Shown one piece after another: positions 1 to 5,107 of a stretch of DNA of 5,107 nt. The translations under genes were made by a program, and so were the position numbers. The notes beneath the pieces were generated by a model. That model worked only from the letters and a program-made list of their open reading frames with translations, had not been told where the DNA came from and searched no databases. The stretch lies in NCBI GenBank assembly GCA_017860555.1, contig JAGDMJ010000276.1, forward strand, positions 1 through 5,107, read 5' to 3'. This stretch comes from Bacteroidota bacterium. Lineage in GTDB: Bacteria > Bacteroidota > Ignavibacteria > UBA10030 > UBA6906. Within the stretch, counting starts at the first letter, position 1; each line of letters begins with the position of its first letter.

Positions 1-1111
1 CTGCATGTGTGGTGATGCCCAGGGAATGGCAGTGTGTGATCAGGTCTTTGTATTCCGAGACCTGGTTCTGGAATTTTCCCTGCGAGCGGAGGTTGTCACG
101 GTTGACGCTTTCCACACCGAAGAACACCTGGTTGCACCCCGCACGCGCGGCAAGCACGAAGAAATCCCCCGGTGGGATCTTGCGCGCGGCAAGGTCACTC
201 TGCATCATGAATGTGAACGGGATCTGTTCTTTCTCTTTCAAGGCAATGAGGCCATCGAAGAGTTCGCGCCAGCGCGGATTGCGCGCAATATTGTCATCCG
301 TGAAGAAGCTGTGGGCAATGCCCAGATCACGGTAATTCCTTCGCACGAATTCCACGACCTGTTCCGGCTCGCGGCATCGCATCACCCGCCCCTGCACATT
401 AATGATCGTGCAAAAGTCGCATGTAAAGACGCATCCCCGCCCGGTGTCGATCGTGCTATACGGCGATGCAAAGCCTTTCAAGTCATCCTTCATCAACCGG
501 GGGGTCGGGATCGTGGCAAGGTCGGGGGTGGGATTCAGAAAATTGTAGAGCGGTTCAGCCCGACCGCGAACGACGTCCTCGACGACGCCTGGAAGGCGAT
601 CACCTTCAACTTCACCCGCAACCAGGGTCAGACCTTTGTACAGAGCCTCTCGCAGATCGGACGTCAGCCCGATCATCGCCATCGTTCCGCTGACGTGGAA
701 GCCGCCAAGCAGAACAGGGATGCCATGCGGAAGAAACCGGGCGGCGATATCCTGCGCCCGCGGGAATTGACTCGTCTGCACTCCGACGACCATGACAATC
801 GTTTTCACGCCAGGCTGTCGGGACTTCCTGAGAATATCCTGGACCGGCACCCTCTGAATGGCTTCGTCGATGAGCCGGACATGGAGGTCAACTCCCTTGA
901 AGAAGGGATACTGGACGAGGTCACGTACCAGAGTCCCCATCTGGGTGAGGGTGTTGCTGCGAATGACCCCTACCCGCATGGTGATGGGATAGCCGTCATC
1001 CGTATAGTTTGTTGCCCGGATGAGTGTGATATCCAGTGCGCGGACGCCGCACCCTAGGGCTGTCTCGTAACGTTCATGATTGACTTTGTGGACCGGCAGA
1101 ATCTCGTGCAT
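1..1111 (-). CDS. B12-binding-type radical SAM protein, 3' end beyond the window
   Basis: The frame is open for 370 codons from the ATG at 1111 to the window edge, with no stop, so the C-terminus is missing. Residues 227, 231 and 234 form the CX3CX2C radical SAM cluster motif (GRGCVFTCDFC), followed by IINVQGR, which is typical of a widespread uncharacterised COG1032 subfamily. The N-terminal half looks like the cobalamin-binding Rossmann region of that family, with GGFHVSG and then VAGEVEG. FFTDDNIARN and FFGVES are the expected barrel-strand motifs after the cluster. An in-frame ATG at 1126 lies five codons upstream but has no ribosome binding site. The ATG at 1111 has GGAGAG seven bases before it, so I chose it. 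The gene starts 52 bases after the small gene at 1164-1382 and probably shares its transcript. Class assignment is firm. The substrate is unknown. The family's members are presumed to be cobalamin-dependent radical enzymes. Confidence 0.93.
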   Translation of the reverse strand, partial: MHEILPVHKVNHERYETALGCGVRALDITLIRATNYTDDGYPITMRVGVIRSNTLTQMGTLVRDLVQYPFFKGVDLHVRLIDEAIQRVPVQDILRKSRQPGVKTIVMVVGVQTSQFPRAQDIAARFLPHGIPVLLGGFHVSGTMAMIGLTSDLREALYKGLTLVAGEVEGDRLPGVVEDVVRGRAEPLYNFLNPTPDLATIPTPRLMKDDLKGFASPYSTIDTGRGCVFTCDFCTIINVQGRVMRCREPEQVVEFVRRNYRDLGIAHSFFTDDNIARNPRWRELFDGLIALKEKEQIPFTFMMQSDLAARKIPPGDFFVLAARAGCNQVFFGVESVNRDNLRSQGKFQNQVSEYKDLITHCHSLGITTHA

Positions 1112-1118
1112 GAAACCG

Positions 1119-1124
1119 CTCTCC
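1119..1124 (-). promoter_or_regulatory. Ribosome binding site GGAGAG deciding the start of the left-edge radical SAM gene
   Basis: GGAGAG on the minus strand lies seven bases before the ATG at 1111. It overlaps the alternative upstream ATG at 1126, which itself has no purine-rich sequence in front of it. This favours 1111 as the true start. Confidence 0.6.
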
Positions 1125-1163
1125 ATGATAAGTGAGGACGTTTGGCTCAAAGAGCTTCAACTA

Positions 1164-1382
1164 CTATCGCAAAAACAGGTTGATCTCCTCTTTCTCGTTG
1201 GCTAACGCCTCCGCCTGGGTGGAAAACCATTTCGCAGGCAGCCTCGGCCGGCCTGAGTTGTTCGTGCATGAGTAGGTTGTACCATGACCGTCATTGCTTG
1301 ATATCACTATGATATCAATTCCCCGGTACGTAGCTTTTGTTGTCGTTGCTTTGATCATGGACAGATCCTTTGACATCTTCAT
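1164..1382 (-). CDS. Small hypothetical protein, 72 residues
   Basis: I do not recognise a named family. The protein has a Lys/Thr-rich N-terminus, a beta-like stretch (YRGIDIIVISSNDG, residues 19-32), then W52-F53 followed by STQAEALANEKEEINLFL. This layout (YxG...WFxTxxEA...EI) resembles several small conserved hypothetical proteins made of a short beta-sheet and a terminal helix. There is no signal peptide or membrane segment. The ATG at 1382 has AGGGAAGG just upstream. A second in-frame ATG at 1358 (residue 9) has AAAGGA at seven bases, so the start is uncertain between these two. The gene lies between the exported TPR gene (66-base gap) and the left-edge radical SAM gene (52-base gap), in the same direction, which supports it as a real operon member. 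It has three cysteine-poor beta strands at most and no visible catalytic residues. Confidence 0.7.
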   Translation of the reverse strand: MKMSKDLSMIKATTTKATYRGIDIIVISSNDGHGTTYSCTNNSGRPRLPAKWFSTQAEALANEKEEINLFLR

Positions 1383-1403
1383 TTACCTTCCCTGGTAGTG
1401 GAG

Positions 1404-1420
1404 GTCGGTATGCGGCCGAC
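1404..1420 (-). other. Small intergenic inverted repeat (GTCGG/CCGAC)
   Basis: GTCGG, a seven-base loop and CCGAC form a short stem in the 66-base gap between the TPR gene and the small gene. On the minus strand it is flanked by GGAG and CTCC, which could extend the structure with a one-sided internal loop. No T-run follows, so it does not look like an intrinsic terminator. It might be an RNA processing or stability element, or chance. Confidence 0.25.
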
Positions 1421-1448
1421 TTCAGTTCCCGGCACCTCCCCATCCCTG

Positions 1449-2189
1449 TCAATCCTGGTTCAGTTCCTGGATCAGCCTGGCAGCATCCGATTGCGCTCGC
1501 TCATCATTCGCGAGACGCACCGGCAATGACATCACTTGCCGGAATTCTATCAAAGCCTCCCGATTGCGGTTCTGCCGCATGTAGAGGTCGCCCAGTTCGG
1601 CGTGGTGGCGGATGATCTGTGGAGAGAGATCGACAGCCTTCAAGAGGGCGAGCTCGGCATCTTCGTACCCGCCATCAGGGAGACTGCCGAGGAAGATCGC
1701 GGCCAACCGGCGCTCCAACCAGCTCACGCTCCCAAGTGCCATGTAAAAAGAGCCGAGAATAGACCACGCGATATCGTCATCCGGATTGAGCCGGATACTC
1801 TCGTCAAGCTCCTTCTTGATTGCATGACAGAGCTTGACTTTCATCTTGCTTCCTTCGAACATGGCGATGTTCCCCAGGGCCGCGGCACGCCAGGTGTGCC
1901 CTTCGGAGCTCATGGAATCGGCCATGAGGCAGCGATCAGCAAACGATTCCGCCTGCCGGTACAAGCCTAGCTTACGGTCCCCCGTCGAGACGTCAGCCAT
2001 GCACACATACAGGCGGGCAAGTCTCCACAGGGCTTCCGAGGAATCGCTTCCAGAGGCGAGGGCAGCATGGTAGAACGTTTCGGCCGCTGCATATCGAATG
2101 CCGGAGAACTCCCGATCTCCGTTCTCGACCGCCGGGGCAAGCGAGACAGGAAGTATCAGAAGTTGAAGCACCAGCAATGCCATTGTCAT
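1449..2189 (-). CDS. Exported TPR protein resembling the RMDN (regulator of microtubule dynamics) family
   Basis: The product has 246 residues. Residues 3-20 are a hydrophobic signal-peptide core ending in Ala-Pro-Ala, so cleavage after residue 20 and export are likely. No lipobox cysteine is present. The mature part is helical repeat throughout. SEALWRLARLY (51-61), ELDESIRLNPDDDIAWSILG (127-146) and the last repeats (about 177-222) are TPR-like. SWLERRLAAIFLGSLP (156-171) followed by YEDAELALLKAVDLSP matches the pattern I associate with bacterial RMDN-like proteins. TPR proteins act as binding scaffolds, so a role as a periplasmic partner is inference. A GTG at 2204 would add five residues but has no ribosome binding site. 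The ATG at 2189 has GGAG nine bases upstream. The gene begins 27 bases after the stop of the 521-residue radical SAM gene, so the two are almost certainly cotranscribed. Confidence 0.88.
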   Translation of the reverse strand: MTMALLVLQLLILPVSLAPAVENGDREFSGIRYAAAETFYHAALASGSDSSEALWRLARLYVCMADVSTGDRKLGLYRQAESFADRCLMADSMSSEGHTWRAAALGNIAMFEGSKMKVKLCHAIKKELDESIRLNPDDDIAWSILGSFYMALGSVSWLERRLAAIFLGSLPDGGYEDAELALLKAVDLSPQIIRHHAELGDLYMRQNRNREALIEFRQVMSLPVRLANDERAQSDAARLIQELNQD

Positions 2190-2198
2190 ACTCACACG

Positions 2199-2202
2199 CT
2201 CC
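2199..2202 (-). promoter_or_regulatory. Ribosome binding site GGAG for the TPR gene
   Basis: GGAG lies nine bases before the ATG at 2189 and inside the extension that a GTG start at 2204 would give. The sequence before that GTG (CACCCCTGC) is pyrimidine-rich, so the ATG is the better start. The longer form would add an arginine and a glutamate ahead of the signal-peptide core, so it cannot be fully excluded. Confidence 0.45.
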
Positions 2203-2216
2203 ACGCAGGGGTGTTG

Positions 2217-3782
2217 CTACACGGCCAGACGCTCTTCCACAGTGTCTGATCTCTCACCAATCGTAGACTCCAGGTACGCGTTCGGATTGTGCTGCAGGCC
2301 TCCTGCCGGGAGCCAGTCCCAGAAAAGCCCCAGGTCCTTCCGTACACGGTCCACGTAGAATTGCGGGATCATGCTGGTCTGCCGCTCAAAGAACGGGCGG
2401 AATTGCGGATCGTCATCGAGGCGACGCCGGATCTCCGTATAGTAGTCGAGCCTGCCATGTCCTTCGGAAGAGAGCGCGCGTATGACGTTCAGCCATTTCG
2501 GAATGGTCGTCCGCGTAGCGCGTGCCCTTCTGTACATCGCCCGTGGGGAGAAGGAATACCGCGTGAGGCTGATGATATGATCATAGAACCCCGGCCACGA
2601 ATAGTTCTTCGGCTCGATATTGATCGCGCCATGGTTGTTCAGGAAATGGAACGGGAACGCGATGACCCGTCCAGCCTCCTGATACTCCAAGTTCAACGGG
2701 GCGGCCTGGCCAAATGCCGAGAGCAAGGAGTATCCGGGGAAAGCTCCCGGCGACAGGTCGATGAAGCGTTTCGTCAGCTCAAACGGCTCCTCGCCTTCAT
2801 CGGTATCCAGCCCCAGGACAAAATTCGTCTGCACGTACGGGATGTATCGCAACAGCATGTTGATGTGGTCCGAGACTTCGCGGACTTTGTCCATGCCCTG
2901 TAGTCTTCCGGTATGCGACTTCTCTCCCATAGCGAACCATGACTCGATGCCTGGAAGCAGCGCCTTAAAGCCGTTACGATGCATCCGGATGAGATGCGGC
3001 TCAGAAAGGAGCGAAAGGCTGCTTTCTGCAATGAAATCGACGGAACCCTTGGGGACCGATTCTTCGATGGCATTCATGCAATCGTCGAACCGAACGCCGA
3101 AATTCGGGTCATAGAAGCCGACGCGCGGCCGCTTGAATTTCGTCAGCAAGAATGCCAGATCCAGTCGCAAGGCCTCCATGGGCAATGGCTGGTACGCCAC
3201 CGTAGAGTCGATACAGAAGCTGCACTTGTAGGGACAGCCCAGGCTCGCCAGCATCGGCACGATCTTGATAAAGGGAGCCTTCTTCAGGGTGGCTTCGATA
3301 AACGGCCATCGTTCACGGACCCCGGGCAGCACGATGGGCTGGCCTGCCGCTGAGCGACAGACGCCCAGGGGGCGATTCGGGGCGCAATCGGCAAGAACAT
3401 CGGTGATAATGGATTTGTCGACAAAGCCGAGCACATAGTCGAAGTACTTCTGAGCATCCTGGGGGTAGCAACGTGCGTGCGGGCCGCCGATCACGGTCAC
3501 CGCGCCGCGGGCGCGAAACTGGCTGCTCAACGCATACGCGAGCTGGGCCGACTCTGTGAAGGCACCAATGAACACAAGATCCACATTTGCGGGCAATTCC
3601 TCGACAAGGTTCTCAAACCCCGTGTAGCACAGATAGGTTACCTCGTGCCCTTCTTCCTGGCACCAGACAGCGACGGCCTGAGGCATGATGCTCGCAAAGT
3701 TGGCATTCATCACTCGCGCCCACATCGCCCGTGTTGGGCCCTGGTGAACAAGATCAACAATCCCTACGCGCAGCTTTCGCAT
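2217..3782 (-). CDS. B12-binding-type radical SAM protein, 521 residues
   Basis: The gene is complete. Residues 1-135 look like a cobalamin-binding Rossmann domain: MRKLRVGIVDLV opening strand, EEGHEVTYLCYTG, VDLVFIGAFT, then the GGPHA turn (99-103). The canonical DxHxxG cobalamin-ligand motif is not visible, as is usual in radical SAM members of this type. Cys183, Cys187 and Cys190 (LGCPYKCSFC) form the CX3CX2C motif for the 4Fe-4S cluster and SAM. DPNFGVRFDD, FIAESSLSLLSEPHL and LLPGIES are the expected barrel elements. The C-terminal 170 residues are rich in Arg, Tyr and Trp, have no named domain, and probably provide substrate specificity. The ATG at 3782 has GGAG five bases upstream. The gene starts 30 bases after the shortened regulator gene and ends 27 bases before the TPR start, so it sits mid-operon. 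I recognise a conserved uncharacterised subfamily but no known reaction. Methylation or another radical transformation would be a guess. Confidence 0.95.
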   Translation of the reverse strand: MRKLRVGIVDLVHQGPTRAMWARVMNANFASIMPQAVAVWCQEEGHEVTYLCYTGFENLVEELPANVDLVFIGAFTESAQLAYALSSQFRARGAVTVIGGPHARCYPQDAQKYFDYVLGFVDKSIITDVLADCAPNRPLGVCRSAAGQPIVLPGVRERWPFIEATLKKAPFIKIVPMLASLGCPYKCSFCIDSTVAYQPLPMEALRLDLAFLLTKFKRPRVGFYDPNFGVRFDDCMNAIEESVPKGSVDFIAESSLSLLSEPHLIRMHRNGFKALLPGIESWFAMGEKSHTGRLQGMDKVREVSDHINMLLRYIPYVQTNFVLGLDTDEGEEPFELTKRFIDLSPGAFPGYSLLSAFGQAAPLNLEYQEAGRVIAFPFHFLNNHGAINIEPKNYSWPGFYDHIISLTRYSFSPRAMYRRARATRTTIPKWLNVIRALSSEGHGRLDYYTEIRRRLDDDPQFRPFFERQTSMIPQFYVDRVRKDLGLFWDWLPAGGLQHNPNAYLESTIGERSDTVEERLAV

Positions 3783-3812
3783 GCTCTCTCCAAAATTGAA
3801 TAGAAGGGAGGA

Positions 3813-4145
3813 CTATGTACCCCGTTTCAGGTTGCGTTTCTTTATCGCTTGCTTGACGATTCGTGAAAAGGCGTTCCTGGTCAGCTGGTGCGAATAGGCA
3901 TTCTCTTTTTCGGTCAACGACCGTATCATCTTCAGGAACTCCTCCACGGTAGCATCTTTCAGAATGAATCGCTCAACCCCGGTCCTGACAATCTCAAGAA
4001 GCTCTTGTTCCGCCAGCCTGGCGGGGATCTTCCTTCCATGCCGGCGGCGGCGTGTTGGAGATGACGACTGCCGTTTGGGGGACACACGACGTCGTTGGTT
4101 ACCAGTGTTTGTCAAAGAAAGTATCCCGTGCTTGGTTAAAAACAA
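3813..4145 (-). pseudogene. Shortened response-regulator paralogue (receiver C-terminal half plus linker, no HTH)
   Basis: The frame encodes 110 residues but contains no ATG or GTG usable as a start; the furthest candidate is a TTG at 4145. Residues 51-104 align without gaps to residues 93-146 of the adjacent full regulator, with 24 of 54 identical by hand count, including the LKDAT motif with its conserved Lys (63 here, 105 there) and the LTR/FS/IV linker. The phospho-acceptor Asp half of the receiver and the whole LuxR-type helix-turn-helix are missing. Residues 1-45 are Arg/Ser-rich (SPTRRRRHGRK) and do not look like receiver sequence. The similarity through the linker shows descent from a duplicated regulator. 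The remaining frame is intact, so it may instead be a functional small protein that mimics the dimerisation or output face. It lies 30 bases before the radical SAM gene. Fragment identity is sure; functional status is not. Confidence 0.65.
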
Positions 4146-4192
4146 TCTACGCGTAAGTGCTGCGGGGTGAAATAGCTCAAACGATTGAAACG

Positions 4193-4204
4193 GGGACTAG
4201 TCCC
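4193..4204. promoter_or_regulatory. Perfect 12-base palindrome GGGACTAGTCCC, candidate operator
   Basis: The palindrome lies 14 bases past the stop of the response regulator and about 50 bases before the earliest possible start of the shortened paralogue. It overlaps a second short dyad, CCCTTTGGG (4202-4210). NarL/LuxR-type regulators bind short inverted repeats as dimers, so this could be the binding site from which the neighbouring regulator controls the radical SAM operon. That is inference. The spacer from 4146 to 4218 holds no other convincing element. The hairpin has no T-run after it on the minus strand, so I do not call a terminator. Confidence 0.4.
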
Positions 4205-4218
4205 TTTGGGGGAGATCG

Positions 4219-4875
4219 CTACTTTTTGTAGCCATCGTCGGTGTGGGCGAAGCTGGCAATTTCCAGACGCGTGTGAAGGGCAAGTTTTTCGAGGATGTTG
4301 TGGACGTGACTCTTAACGGTGTCCGTGGCGAGATGGAGGCGCCCGGCGATATCCTTGTTGCTCAGACCTTCCGAAATCAACCCGATCACTTCTCGTTCCC
4401 GGTTGGTCATCCTGACAGAAGCAAAGGGATTCCCCTTCCCCTTACGCGTTGCATGTTCGACGATTTGAGAGAAGAGGGAACGGGTGAGAAGGGGCGGGAG
4501 CACATTGATGCCTCTCGCGACAGAGCGGATTGTGGCCAGGAAATCATCGAACGTGGCGTCCTTGAGCACAAACCCGCAGACGCCCGCCTCGACATACTTC
4601 ACCAGGTCCTCCTGAACAGGAACAAGGTCCATCCCGATGATTCTTGATGCCGCGGCATTATTCCTGAGCTGCCCCACCAGGCGAAGACTGTGCTGGGTGC
4701 GCAAGCCAAGATCAAGGAGGATAACGGCGGGCTTCACTTTCCGTGCCTTGGTGACGGCATCGGAATTCCCGGGCGATGAGGTGACTTTGATGTCGGGCTG
4801 TTCTTTCAACATCGCCAAAAGCCCCTCGCGAAGAAGGCGGTTATCTTCAATGAGGAGCAGGTTGATTCTCTTCAT
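4219..4875 (-). CDS. NarL/FixJ-type response regulator with LuxR-type DNA-binding domain
   Basis: This is a complete 218-residue two-component response regulator and cytoplasmic transcription factor. The receiver domain spans about residues 3-120: acidic pair Glu10-Asp11, phospho-acceptor Asp55 (VILLDLGLR) and conserved Lys105 (FVLKDAT). The LuxR-type helix-turn-helix spans about 153-210 (MTNREREVIGLISEG, LSNKDIAGRLHLATDTVKSH). The position usually held by the switch Thr/Ser after strand 4 appears to be Asp83 (RIIGMDLVP), which is unusual. Length is typical for the family. The frame extends upstream to a TTG at 4899, but the ATG at 4875 starts the canonical MKRINLLLIEDN and is preferred; neither has a strong ribosome binding site. 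No histidine kinase is visible in the window. A degraded paralogue lies immediately downstream. It probably regulates the genes to its left, by proximity. Confidence 0.95.
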   Translation of the reverse strand: MKRINLLLIEDNRLLREGLLAMLKEQPDIKVTSSPGNSDAVTKARKVKPAVILLDLGLRTQHSLRLVGQLRNNAAASRIIGMDLVPVQEDLVKYVEAGVCGFVLKDATFDDFLATIRSVARGINVLPPLLTRSLFSQIVEHATRKGKGNPFASVRMTNREREVIGLISEGLSNKDIAGRLHLATDTVKSHVHNILEKLALHTRLEIASFAHTDDGYKK

Positions 4876-4944
4876 GCGGAAGGGATCCAGGGACGACAAA
4901 AAAGGGCAGCATGCTTACGACAGCAGCCTGTCAAGAGTCTACTG

Positions 4945-4973
4945 AAGATACGTAATCACTCCGACCTTTTCAA
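4945..4973 (-). promoter_or_regulatory. Candidate sigma-70-type promoter for the response regulator
   Basis: On the minus strand TTGAAA (4968-4973, five of six to consensus) and TATCTT (4945-4950, four of six) are separated by exactly 17 bases. Transcription would begin near 4938, leaving about 60 bases of leader before the ATG at 4875. The leader carries a short GACAG/CTGTC hairpin (4919-4932). It lies in the gap between the right-edge gene and the regulator, where a promoter is expected. Confidence 0.4.
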
Positions 4974-4993
4974 CTCCAAAGCAGCATCTCGCC

Positions 4994-5107
4994 CTATTTT
5001 CCCGCAAGGAGGAGATGCCTGAGGAACCGCACGCCGTTTACCCATTCAAACGTCCATATCTCTATCCATTTCAGCGGGTTCCAAGCATAGCGGTACCATT
5101 GCCTCCA
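4994..5107 (-). CDS. C-terminal tail of an unidentified protein, 5' end beyond the window
   Basis: The frame is open from the right edge to a TAG at 4994-4996 and gives the last 37 residues of a protein. It has six tryptophans and several other aromatics (WRQWYRYAWNPLKWIEIW), then ends with a basic-hydrophobic stretch (GVRFLRHLLLAGK). Such a tail could be amphipathic or membrane-associated, or the C-terminal helix of a larger enzyme; I cannot name it. It has the same orientation as all other genes here and ends 118 bases before the regulator start. The opposite strand is also open over this stretch but encodes an implausibly proline-rich peptide, so this strand is preferred. An imperfect inverted repeat (GCATCTC at 4984-4990, GAGATGC at 5012-5018) spans its stop codon. 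Confidence 0.55.
   Translation of the reverse strand, partial: WRQWYRYAWNPLKWIEIWTFEWVNGVRFLRHLLLAGK

Noticed and set aside
5..1057. Long plus-strand open frame of 350 residues
   Set aside because: It lies opposite the left-edge radical SAM gene, which has unmistakable family motifs. The plus-strand translation shows no recognisable domain.
1536..1970. Plus-strand open frame of 144 residues
   Set aside because: It is antisense to the TPR gene, with no motif and no good start signal.
2289..2903. Plus-strand open frame of 204 residues
   Set aside because: It is antisense to the 521-residue radical SAM gene and its translation has no domain character.
4193..4218. Intrinsic terminator after the response regulator
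   Set aside because: The dyads are short and no T-run follows on the minus strand.
4929..4934. Perfect minus-strand -35 box TTGACA
   Set aside because: No acceptable -10 box lies 16-18 bases downstream (the sequence there is TGCTGC). The TTGAAA/TATCTT pair is better.
5004..5107. Plus-strand AAGGAGG followed by an ATG at 5015, possible start of a rightward gene
   Set aside because: The spacing of about two bases is too short for a ribosome binding site, and the peptide is implausibly proline-rich. The minus-strand frame fits better, though only the flanking sequence can settle it.
1..5107. tRNA, rRNA, CRISPR array or insertion sequence
   Set aside because: I saw no cloverleaf-like sequence, no regularly spaced repeats, no transposase and no terminal inverted repeats.

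Overview
The window comes from a bacterium of moderate GC content (mid-50s percent by eye) that makes cobalamin-type radical SAM enzymes and exports protein by a Sec-type signal peptide. It is most likely a Gram-negative environmental lineage. The sequence alone does not fix the phylum.

Every gene I can support lies on the minus strand, so the window reads right to left. At the right edge (5107 to 4994) is the tryptophan-rich C-terminal tail of an unidentified protein. A roughly 120-base gap with a plausible sigma-70-type promoter follows. Next come a complete NarL/LuxR-type response regulator (4875 to 4219), a 73-base spacer with a perfect 12-base palindrome (GGGACTAGTCCC), and a shortened paralogue of the response regulator with no phospho-acceptor half and no DNA-binding domain (4145 to 3813). 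After these are a 521-residue B12-binding-type radical SAM protein (3782 to 2217), an exported TPR protein resembling the RMDN (regulator of microtubule dynamics) family (2189 to 1449), and a 72-residue hypothetical protein (1382 to 1164). The last gene is a second, unrelated-subfamily B12-binding-type radical SAM protein that starts at 1111 and runs off the left edge. It is easy to miss because it has no stop codon in the window and a long open frame overlies it on the plus strand.

Spacing is tight (roughly 27 to 66 bases) from the shortened regulator through to the second radical SAM gene. I therefore read this as one operon, with the full regulator just upstream and possibly controlling it through the palindrome. 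The likely theme is a regulated modification pathway with two cobalamin/SAM radical enzymes and an exported helical-repeat partner. The substrate cannot be read from the sequence. No RNA genes, insertion sequences or CRISPR arrays are visible.
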